From assembly GCA_964563495.1 (NCBI GenBank), contig CAZLYK010000204.1:1-7330 (forward strand): a DNA stretch of 7,330 nucleotides. Reading direction: 5' to 3'. Within the stretch, counting starts at the first letter, position 1. Each line of letters begins with the position of its first letter. Under the pieces are notes generated by a model, which saw only the letters and a program-made list of their open reading frames with translations, was not told where the DNA came from and searched no databases. This stretch comes from CAZLYK01 sp964563495 (GTDB taxonomy: Bacteria > Acidobacteriota > Blastocatellia > RBC074). A program made the translations under genes and the position numbers. Below, one piece after another: positions 1 to 6,160 of the stretch.

Positions 1-56
1 ACACTGATACACCATCGAATCCAGCTTGAATGGATTACGCCCAAATGCACGGAAGG

Positions 57-80
57 CCCGGCTGGAGCGCCGCAACCGGG
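57..80 (-). terminator. Terminator-like hairpin after the esterase gene (no U tract)
   Basis: Starting two bases past the esterase stop codon, the minus strand reads CCCGGTTG, then the 8-base loop CGGCGCTC, then CAGCCGGG. This is an 8-bp stem with one G-U wobble. No run of T follows (next bases CCTTCCGTGC), so it is not a standard intrinsic terminator. It could be an mRNA 3' end stabiliser or part of a Rho-dependent end. The stem is seen directly; the function is inferred from its position. Confidence 0.4.
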
Positions 81-81
81 T

Positions 82-1719
82 CTATTTCTTGATAAAAAAT
101 TGATCGAGGAATTGATAGCGCGCTCGCACTTTTTCGTTTTCCGCGCGAGTGTCGATGTCAATGATCATTCGCTGTCCGGTCTCGAACTTTGGCCAGTTCG
201 GCAGCCCCGCTCTGTTCGGATTGCCCATTTTGATAAAGTTGGCGAAGTACTCCTGCATGATCTTTGACACTTTGTAGTCGTCCTCCGTCCAGGCATAGAC
301 CTTGTTTGAGTCGAGATTGCCCATGGCGTATTCAATCTCAGCCGAATGGACGGCGCCACGCGGCCTTGGTCGCTGGTTGGCCGCTGCTTGCGGCCCGGTT
401 ATCACCCCACCGGCGAGCCCCGGAACGGCATTCCCCATCTCCGATCGCATCGCCGGACGTGGGCGGGCATAGAGGTAGTAATAGGTTGGCTTGCCGCCGG
501 TCTTTGTCGCTAGATCCACCCATTTCCAGGTGCTGTAGCTGATGAAACGGTCGCCCGCCAAATCCTGCGCTGCGTCCAATACTTCGGTTTCGTTTGAAGC
601 CGGATAGAGTTTGAAGACTTCGTCGGCCTTGTCGCCATAGAGCCTTTGCAGCGCCTTGCGGTAATTTTCTACGGTCGGTTTATCACGACCCAGAACCGCG
701 AAGTAGGTCATCTCTTCGGAGTTCGACCCGGCCAGCAACGGAACACGAGCCTGTTCACCGGCGGCGAAAATCTCGATCGGGGGTTTCGGGAAGAAGTATC
801 CGTCCACAGTTGAGACGAACCACGGCTGTCCCGGTTTGGCTGTGGCTTCAAGCAGTTGCTCGGCAGGCATCGCGCGTAGCGCCGCCAGTGAGGGCGCATC
901 GCCCTTGCCGAGGCCGGCGGCAAACTTGGCGCCCATTTGCTCGCCCTCCGCCAGCGGAACGGCGGATAGCGCACCGATAATCGAGCCGCTTTCGCCGATC
1001 GCACCCGCGATCAGATTCTTTGAGAGCGGCGAGGCCATCTGCGCGCTGACTGAAATTGAACCGGCGGATTCACCCGCAATCGTGACGCGCTTCGGGTCGC
1101 CGCCGAAGGCTGCAATGTTCCGCTGCACCCAGAGCAAGGCCGCGTGCTGATCGAAGAGGCCATAATTACCGGAGGCGCGGCGTGGCGATTCCTTCGTCAA
1201 TTCGGGATGTGAGAAGAAGCCGAACACGCCCAGGCGGTAATTGACTGTGACGGCCACGATTCCCTTACGCGCCATGCTCTCGCCGTCATAACGCGGCTCT
1301 GAACCATCGCCTGCCACGAATCCGCCTCCGTAAAAGTAGACCAGCACCGGCAGTTTCTCTCTCCCCGTTTTTGCCGGCGTCCAGACGTTCAGATAGAGGC
1401 AATCTTCGCCCATCCCATTCGACCGGAAATTCATATCGCCGAAGATGGAGCGCTGCATGCAGCGCGGGCCGAACTTGTCGGCCTTGAGTACGCCCTGCCA
1501 GTTTTTGACCGGTTGCGAGGGCTTCCAGCGCAAGTCCCCGACCGGTGGCTCCGCAAATGGAATGCCTTTGAAACTGCGAACCCCGGAATTCTTCTCCGAA
1601 ATCCCTTCAAGCGCGCCGTTGGCGAGCTTGACGCGGTCTTGAGCAGAAACTAGAGCGGCCAGAAAAATCGCCAGCAAAATAGCCGGCGTAAAGAGTCTGC
1701 TGCGGTCTGTCGCTTTCAT
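82..1719 (-). CDS. Exported type-B carboxylesterase (para-nitrobenzyl esterase-like)
   Basis: A 545-residue alpha/beta-hydrolase of the carboxylesterase type-B family, which hydrolyses carboxylic ester bonds; the substrate cannot be told from sequence. Residues 1-26 form a signal peptide (MKATDRSR, then a hydrophobic stretch, with VSA before Q27), so it acts outside the cytoplasm. Family landmarks in order: GIPFAEPPVG near 52-61, EDCLYLNVW at 105-113, oxyanion-hole YGGGF at 130-134 (Tyr where many members have His), GESAG with nucleophile Ser218, Glu336 in SNSEE, and His458 in GAVHSAEIEY. The triad is complete and the length is normal for the family. The reading frame is open upstream to 1887, but I chose the ATG at 1719: AAAGGA sits 9 bases ahead and a signal peptide starts there, whereas the extension is translated repeat sequence. 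A stretch at 419-454 bounded by RPRP motifs is unusual. It is transcribed divergently from the tannase-family gene. Confidence 0.93.
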   Translation of the reverse strand: MKATDRSRLFTPAILLAIFLAALVSAQDRVKLANGALEGISEKNSGVRSFKGIPFAEPPVGDLRWKPSQPVKNWQGVLKADKFGPRCMQRSIFGDMNFRSNGMGEDCLYLNVWTPAKTGREKLPVLVYFYGGGFVAGDGSEPRYDGESMARKGIVAVTVNYRLGVFGFFSHPELTKESPRRASGNYGLFDQHAALLWVQRNIAAFGGDPKRVTIAGESAGSISVSAQMASPLSKNLIAGAIGESGSIIGALSAVPLAEGEQMGAKFAAGLGKGDAPSLAALRAMPAEQLLEATAKPGQPWFVSTVDGYFFPKPPIEIFAAGEQARVPLLAGSNSEEMTYFAVLGRDKPTVENYRKALQRLYGDKADEVFKLYPASNETEVLDAAQDLAGDRFISYSTWKWVDLATKTGGKPTYYYLYARPRPAMRSEMGNAVPGLAGGVITGPQAAANQRPRPRGAVHSAEIEYAMGNLDSNKVYAWTEDDYKVSKIMQEYFANFIKMGNPNRAGLPNWPKFETGQRMIIDIDTRAENEKVRARYQFLDQFFIKK

Positions 1720-1728
1720 CTGAGCAGG

Positions 1729-1734
1729 TCCTTT
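1729..1734 (-). promoter_or_regulatory. Ribosome binding site that sets the esterase start
   Basis: The minus strand carries AAAGGA, 9 bases before the ATG at 1719. It supports this start over the longer open frame reaching 1887. Confidence 0.75.
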
Positions 1735-1782
1735 CAGTGTTAGCTGATGGTCATTGTTCGTCGAGCGATGCACTCTGTATTT

Positions 1783-1795
1783 CCCGTGAAACGGG
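1783..1795. promoter_or_regulatory. Perfect short palindrome at the predicted esterase +1 (operator-like)
   Basis: CCCGT-GAA-ACGGG is a perfect 5-bp inverted repeat with a 3-base centre. Its edge lies 5 bases downstream of the minus-strand TATAAT, so it covers the expected transcription start. It could be a regulator binding site or a small hairpin at the 5' end of the transcript. The arms are seen directly; the operator role is inferred from position only. Confidence 0.35.
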
Positions 1796-1800
1796 TGGCA

Positions 1801-1829
1801 ATTATATAAGGAGCAACAAAATACTGATA
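1801..1829 (-). promoter_or_regulatory. Promoter of the esterase gene (perfect -10, weak -35)
   Basis: On the minus strand 1806-1801 read TATAAT, a perfect sigma-70 -10 hexamer. A 17-base spacer leads to TATCAG at 1829-1824, a poor -35. Transcription would start near 1794, giving an untranslated leader of about 75 bases before the ATG at 1719. The segment is AT-rich in a GC-rich window. No equally good promoter was found for the plus-strand genes, although TATATA at 1804-1809 could serve that direction. Confidence 0.5.
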
Positions 1830-1838
1830 GAACCGGGT

Positions 1839-1881
1839 GTAAATCTTGTAAAATCCTGCAAAAATCTTGTGTATCCTGTCT
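1839..1881. repeat. Array of four ATCYTG units spaced about 10 bp (ACARGAT-type repeat)
   Basis: Plus-strand cores are ATCTTG at 1843-1848, ATCCTG at 1853-1858, ATCTTG at 1864-1869 and ATCCTG at 1873-1878, spaced 10, 11 and 9 bases apart with A/T-rich linkers. TT and CC variants alternate. On the minus strand the units read ACAGGAT, ACAAGAT, GCAGGAT and ACAAGAT. From memory, similar ACAGGATT-type short repeats are scattered between genes in unrelated bacterial genomes, and I know of no agreed function. The array lies between the divergent esterase and tannase-family genes, upstream of the esterase -10. Its minus-strand translation creates the false esterase N-terminal extension. Confidence 0.75.
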
Positions 1882-1950
1882 AGTCATGAATTCGCCGGCA
1901 GTATTTCAGGCCGCCGCACGACGCATGCGCCGGTCGTCGATGGGTGAATT

Positions 1951-1955
1951 GGGAG
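1951..1955 (+). promoter_or_regulatory. Ribosome binding site that sets the tannase-family start
   Basis: GGGAG lies 6 bases before the ATG at 1962. This favours that ATG over an upstream GTG at 1944 and an ATG at 1956, which overlap or crowd the site. Confidence 0.7.
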
Positions 1956-1961
1956 ATGAAT

Positions 1962-3488
1962 ATGAAGACACGCATGGCCATGGTCAGTCTGATACTGGTT
2001 GTCTCTTGCGCGGCCTCAGTCCGCGCCGATAGCGCAGATTGTTCCGCGCTTGCTTCAAGGTCGTTCGGTTCGGAAGTCAAAATCGAATCGGCAACGCTGG
2101 TGGCGGCGACAACGACCGTACCCGAACACTGCGAGGTGCGGGGCAGGATTTGGCCGGAAGCGAAGTTTGCCGTCAAGCTTCCGACCAACTGGAACAACCG
2201 TTTTTACATGGTCGGCGGCGGCGGTTATGCGGGACAGATCAGTCACGGCCCAATGAATCCCGGGTTGCAGAAAGGTTACGCCACAGCCTCGACCGACACG
2301 GGGCACGACGCCGCGAAAGAACCGCTGGCGACATTTGCCAATCCCGGCCCGAACAATCCACACGCGGAGCGCAAGTTGCTCGACTATGCCTACCTCGCAG
2401 TCCACAACACGGCGGTGCTGGCGAAGCAGATCATCAAGGCTTATTACGGCAGTGCGCCGAAGTATTCCTATTGGGTCGGCTGTTCGACGGGTGGGCGACA
2501 GGGGCTGATGGAGGCGCAACGCTACCCCGAAGATTTTGACGGCTACATCATCGGCGCTCCGGTGCTGAAGATTTCCGGCGAGCAGATGCGCGGCATCTGG
2601 AACGCGCAGGCGGTGACGAGCGAGCCGGGCCGGATCGCGGTCGAAAAGCTCCCCTTGCTGGCCGAGGCGGTCTATCAAAAATGCGACGAGGTGGATGGTG
2701 TGAGAGATGGCCTGATCGCAGACCCCCGCCGCTGCCGTTTCGATCCGGCGGCCGATTTGACGAAATGCCCTGATGACAAAGATGGAAAGAGCTGTTTCAC
2801 GGCGGCTCAGATCAATGGTCTGAAGAAAGTCTACGGTGGCGTCAGGACTTCCACCGGGAAGCAACTCTATCCGGGGCAGCCTCTTGGCGCAGAGATTGCG
2901 CCACCTGGCGGCCGCAGCGCGTGGATCGGCAGCATCGGCGCGGAGCCGGGGCTGGGGCTGGTCTTCGGCGAAACCTTCATGCGATTTATGGTCAGGCCTC
3001 CGCTCGGCCCGGACTGGAGTTACAAATCATTCAACTTTGATACCGACCCGGCGAAGCTCGCCGGCATCTCGGCGATGATTGACGCGACCAATCCGGATCT
3101 GAGCAAAGTCAACCGACGCGGCGGCAAAATCATTCACTATCACGGCTGGGCGGATGCACTGGTCAATCCACAAATGTCGGTTGGATACTATGAGGCCGTG
3201 CTCAGGAAGATGGGGGAGAAACAGACGAAGAAATTCTACCGGCTCTATCTGGTACCCGGCATGTTTCATTGTGCGGGGGGCGTCGGTTGCGACCGGGCCG
3301 ACTGGTTCACGCCGTTAGTCGAGTGGGTGGAGAAAGGCGTTGCACCCGGCGTGATTGCAGGAGCGCGCGTACAGCAGGGAGCGACCGTCATGACCCGCCC
3401 GCATTGCGTGTACCCCGAAGTAGCGAAATACAATGGCAGCGGCGACAGGAATAAGGCTGAGAATTTCACTTGCGCAATCGTGAACTAG
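1962..3488 (+). CDS. Exported tannase/feruloyl esterase family protein
   Basis: A 508-residue member of the tannase and feruloyl esterase family, whose enzymes cleave galloyl or hydroxycinnamoyl esters in tannins and plant cell walls. The family's CS-D-HC signature is complete: Cys174-Ser175 in GCSTGGRQG, Asp398 in HGWADALV, and His436-Cys437 in MFHCAGG. In characterised members the two Cys form a disulfide that brings Ser and His together. The segment CDEVDGVRDG at 241-250, closed by Cys258, resembles the family's structural calcium site in the lid domain. The N-terminus is a signal sequence. Cleavage may follow VRA at residue 22, or VVSC at 13-16 may act as a lipobox and make this a lipoprotein. 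It is the first gene of a possible four-gene plus-strand operon. Gallate-ester versus ferulate-ester specificity cannot be decided from sequence. Confidence 0.92.
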   Translation: MKTRMAMVSLILVVSCAASVRADSADCSALASRSFGSEVKIESATLVAATTTVPEHCEVRGRIWPEAKFAVKLPTNWNNRFYMVGGGGYAGQISHGPMNPGLQKGYATASTDTGHDAAKEPLATFANPGPNNPHAERKLLDYAYLAVHNTAVLAKQIIKAYYGSAPKYSYWVGCSTGGRQGLMEAQRYPEDFDGYIIGAPVLKISGEQMRGIWNAQAVTSEPGRIAVEKLPLLAEAVYQKCDEVDGVRDGLIADPRRCRFDPAADLTKCPDDKDGKSCFTAAQINGLKKVYGGVRTSTGKQLYPGQPLGAEIAPPGGRSAWIGSIGAEPGLGLVFGETFMRFMVRPPLGPDWSYKSFNFDTDPAKLAGISAMIDATNPDLSKVNRRGGKIIHYHGWADALVNPQMSVGYYEAVLRKMGEKQTKKFYRLYLVPGMFHCAGGVGCDRADWFTPLVEWVEKGVAPGVIAGARVQQGATVMTRPHCVYPEVAKYNGSGDRNKAENFTCAIVN

Positions 3489-3557
3489 ACCTCCCGCGCC
3501 ATCACCAGCGCCAGCGGCATTTCATTCTACTATCAGCCACAACCAAAGGAGATTGTC

Positions 3558-5210
3558 ATGCTTAGAAGAGAAATTTTAGCGCCAATGACTTTAGTCGCAC
3601 TGCTCAGCCTTTACCCGGCCGGCGTGGCCCGTGCGCAGGCCCAACTGGGCCGCGTCGCTTTCCCGAACTCCGGCGCGCCCCAGGCACAGGAAGCTTTTCT
3701 CAAAGGTGTCGCCGCGCTTCATTCGTTCTGGTACGAAGAGGCGCTCGAATACTTTCAGGCTGCAACCAAAGCCGACCCCGATTTTGCCATGGGTTATTGG
3801 GGCGAGGCGATGACCTACACTCATCCACTCTGGGCGCAACAGGATTCCGAACCTGCGCGCAAGGCGTTGGCGAAGATCAAAGAGACGAGCAAATTGACGC
3901 CGCGCGAACGCGCCTTCATCGAGGCCGCCCGCATCCTTTACGGCGAAGGTGACAAGCTTCAGCGCGATCAGGCCTATGCCCTGGCCATGGAAAAGCTTTA
4001 CCGCGATTATCCCGATGACCTGGAAGCGGCGTCGTTTTACTCGCTCGCCATACTCGGCACGATGCGTCCCGGCGACAAAGGCTTTCAGCGGCAGATGAAG
4101 GCCGGGGCGATCGCGCTCGAAGTTTATCAGAAGAACCCGCAGCATCCCGGCGCGGCGCATTACATAATCCATGCCTTCGACGATCCCGAACACGCGATTC
4201 TCGCCCTTCCCGCCGCGCGCCTTTACGCCGGAATAGCTCCGGCGGCGCACCACGCGCAACACATGCCTTCGCACATTTTTCTGCAACTGGGAATGTGGCC
4301 GGAGGCCGCCAAATCGAATGAAACGGCGTGGGCCGTCTCTGATGAATGGGTAAAACGAAAGAACCTCGCGCTCAGCCTTCGCGACTATCACAGCAATCAC
4401 TGGCTGACCTATGTTTACGCGCAGCAGGGTCGCTATGCCAAAGCTGAGGAATTGATCAACCGCCTGCGCCAGACGCGGGAGCAGCAGGGGGCCGGCAGCG
4501 TACGCTTTTACGACGATACTCTCGCCCTCTTCATCGTCGAAACGGAGCGTTGGGATTTGGCGTCCAAACTCTTCGCTGAACAGACAGCATCCGCCGCCGG
4601 CGCGGGCGAGCACGCCGGACATGGCGGGGCAGCCGCCGCTCCGCCCAATCCGGCTTACCTGTCCCCGCAGCGGCGCGGGGTGTCTGTGCCATTGTTCGTG
4701 CGCGCGCTGGCAGCCGCGAGCGCGGGAGCGCCAGAAGCAGAAAAGCTCTTGGCGGAAATGCGCCTGCAACGCCAACAGAGCAACGACGTCTATGGCGCGA
4801 AGTCGTTGGAGATACGCGAACTTGAGGTCGCGGCATTGCTCAGCGCGAGCAGGAAAAACTTCGACGAGGCAATTTCGGCGCTCAAACGAGCGGCTATGCT
4901 TGAAGAAGAGCTGTCGCCGCCTTCCGGGCCGCCTTCGTTGTTGAAGCCTTCGCACGAATTGTTCGGCGAAATTCTATTGCGCGCGGGTAAACCGAAAGAA
5001 GCTGCGAGCGCTTTCGCCACGGCGCTCGCACGACAGCCCAATCGCGCGCGATCACTGCTCGGAACTGCGCGCGCGGCGGCAGCCGGCGGCGATAAGACAG
5101 CGGCGGCCGCGGCATATGGCGACCTGCTGCGCATGTGGCGGCAAGCCGATGCCAACCTGCCCGAATTGTCTGAGGCTCGCGCGTATCTGGATCAAGCGAA
5201 GCTCCGCTAA
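3558..5210 (+). CDS. Secreted tetratricopeptide-repeat protein with a His-rich core
   Basis: A 550-residue protein with a signal peptide (residues 1-26, MLRREILAPM plus a hydrophobic run, ending VARA before Q27). It is therefore probably periplasmic, where TPR helices would bind partner proteins or organise a complex. TPR-like helix pairs are seen at about 44-77 (EAFLKGVAALHSFWYEEALEYF), 280-308, 431-450 and 465-525. The middle holds many His residues (201, 205, 212, 231, 232, 235, 239, 278, 281), including HHAQHMPSH. As I recall, HMPSHI-type motifs recur in TPR proteins of this kind. A low-complexity Gly/Ala/His/Pro linker lies at 348-364. AAAGGAG sits 6 bases before the ATG. It starts 69 bases after the tannase-family gene and ends 34 bases before the dehydrogenase. 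No catalytic domain is recognised, so its function is unknown; a scaffold or ligand-binding role is a guess. Confidence 0.85.
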   Translation: MLRREILAPMTLVALLSLYPAGVARAQAQLGRVAFPNSGAPQAQEAFLKGVAALHSFWYEEALEYFQAATKADPDFAMGYWGEAMTYTHPLWAQQDSEPARKALAKIKETSKLTPRERAFIEAARILYGEGDKLQRDQAYALAMEKLYRDYPDDLEAASFYSLAILGTMRPGDKGFQRQMKAGAIALEVYQKNPQHPGAAHYIIHAFDDPEHAILALPAARLYAGIAPAAHHAQHMPSHIFLQLGMWPEAAKSNETAWAVSDEWVKRKNLALSLRDYHSNHWLTYVYAQQGRYAKAEELINRLRQTREQQGAGSVRFYDDTLALFIVETERWDLASKLFAEQTASAAGAGEHAGHGGAAAAPPNPAYLSPQRRGVSVPLFVRALAAASAGAPEAEKLLAEMRLQRQQSNDVYGAKSLEIRELEVAALLSASRKNFDEAISALKRAAMLEEELSPPSGPPSLLKPSHELFGEILLRAGKPKEAASAFATALARQPNRARSLLGTARAAAAGGDKTAAAAAYGDLLRMWRQADANLPELSEARAYLDQAKLR

Positions 5211-5235
5211 TGGCATAAGATTCTTTAAGACAGCG

Positions 5236-5240
5236 AAGGA
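5236..5240 (+). promoter_or_regulatory. Ribosome binding site for the GTG start of the dehydrogenase
   Basis: AAGGA lies 4 bases before GTG at 5245, a slightly short spacing. It is the only plausible start close to the Rossmann motif. The ATG at 5210-5212, which overlaps the TPR stop codon, reaches a stop after one codon (GCA). Confidence 0.55.
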
Positions 5241-5244
5241 AGAA

Positions 5245-6138
5245 GTGAACAAAGTCAACGAACTGAGAATCGGTTTTGTCGGTTTTGGCGAGGCGGGCTA
5301 TCACCTCGGCAAAGGCTTACACAGCGTGGGCGTGACACGGCTGTCCGCTTATGACATCAACACCCACACGCCGGGGCTGGGTGAACGAATCAGGCAGCGC
5401 GCTGACGAGACCGAAGTAAAACTGCTCGAATCGTCCGAGCGCCTGGCCGGTGAGAGCGACCTGCTGATTTCGGTCGTCACGGCCAGTTCCGCCGCTGAAG
5501 CCGCGGCGCAGACCGCTCCGTTTCTGGAGGCGCGGCATTATTACGCCGATCTCAATTCGGTCTCGCCCGAAACCAAACGGGCGATTGAACAGACCATCGC
5601 GGCTGCGGGAGCGCGATTTGTCGAAGCCGCCGTCATGGCGCCGGTGCCGCCTTACGGCCATCAAGTTCCGATGCTGCTGGGAGGCCCGCACGCCGCAAGC
5701 TTCGCCGGTCTGCTCTCGCCTCTGGGGATGCACTTTGAGGTCATCTCCGACCAGGTCGGCGCGGCGGTCGCGGTCAAAATGTGCCGCAGCCTCATCGTCA
5801 AAGGGCTCGAAGCCTTGCTCTTTGAATGCGTGCTGGGGGCGATGCATTACGGCGCAGACGAGCGGGTATTTGCCTCGCTTGAAAAATCCTATCCCGGCAT
5901 GAATTGGAGCCACCTCGCGGGCTACGCGATCAGCCGCGTCATTGAACACGGCGAACGCCGCGCGCGCGAACTGGAAGAAGTCGCCGCGACACTGCGCGCG
6001 GCAGGCATCGAGCCGATCATGGCAGAAGCTATCGTCCGACGGCAGGATTGGGGCGCACAGCTCAATTTGAAAGAACATTTCGGCGGGAAAGTCCCGGAGA
6101 ACTATCGAGCCATCGTCGAGGCGATAGCTCAGGCCTGA
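5245..6138 (+). CDS. NAD(P)-dependent dehydrogenase, 6PGDH/beta-hydroxyacid type with DUF1932-like C-terminus
   Basis: A 297-residue cytoplasmic oxidoreductase. The N-terminal Rossmann domain has GFGEAG at 13-18, and Asp37 ends the second strand (AYDIN), which favours NAD over NADP. DLNSVSPET at 102-110 matches the substrate-loop region of beta-hydroxyacid dehydrogenases, and APVPPYGHQVPMLLGG follows at about 132-147. Lys178 in VKMCRS occupies the catalytic lysine position, but the usual KxxxN Asn is Ser182. The all-helical C-terminal third fits DUF1932, a domain found with this Rossmann type. The true substrate is unknown; it could be a 2- or 3-hydroxyacid or an imine-like compound. The open frame extends back to 5116, but that part is an out-of-frame reading of the TPR gene. 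GTG at 5245 is chosen for its RBS and for placing the Rossmann strand at residue 7. The next gene starts 22 bases downstream. Confidence 0.85.
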   Translation: MNKVNELRIGFVGFGEAGYHLGKGLHSVGVTRLSAYDINTHTPGLGERIRQRADETEVKLLESSERLAGESDLLISVVTASSAAEAAAQTAPFLEARHYYADLNSVSPETKRAIEQTIAAAGARFVEAAVMAPVPPYGHQVPMLLGGPHAASFAGLLSPLGMHFEVISDQVGAAVAVKMCRSLIVKGLEALLFECVLGAMHYGADERVFASLEKSYPGMNWSHLAGYAISRVIEHGERRARELEEVAATLRAAGIEPIMAEAIVRRQDWGAQLNLKEHFGGKVPENYRAIVEAIAQA

Positions 6139-6160
6139 AGTCGCCCAGGAGATATCAACA

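Noticed and set aside
1..81. Possible end of another gene at the left edge
   Set aside because: Some frames stay open on both strands for this short stretch, but none gives a recognisable peptide. Apart from the hairpin at 57-80, I see nothing interpretable.
1839..1881. CRISPR-like array
   Set aside because: Units are only about 10 bp apart with no spacers of normal length and no cas genes.
1918..1939. Inverted repeat CGACG...CGTCG upstream of the tannase-family start
   Set aside because: A 5-bp stem with an 11-base loop is expected by chance in GC-rich DNA and has no supporting context.
2055..2864. A 269-codon open frame on the minus strand across the tannase-family gene
   Set aside because: It lies opposite a gene with a complete catalytic motif and shows no domain, RBS or neighbour of its own.
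3489..3557. Terminator or promoter between the tannase-family and TPR genes
   Set aside because: Only a 4-bp GCGC pairing is visible, without a T run, and no convincing -10/-35 pair was found.
3591..4955. A 454-codon open frame on the minus strand across the TPR gene
   Set aside because: It is antisense to a gene with signal peptide, RBS and TPR motifs. Its translation is rich in Arg and Leu with no recognisable domain, as expected of a GC-rich codon shadow.
5116..5244. N-terminal extension of the dehydrogenase with several Cys residues (CCAC, CPNC) suggesting a zinc ribbon
   Set aside because: It is the TPR gene read in another frame. The Cys pattern comes from GC-rich codons, and the Rossmann fold needs no such extension.
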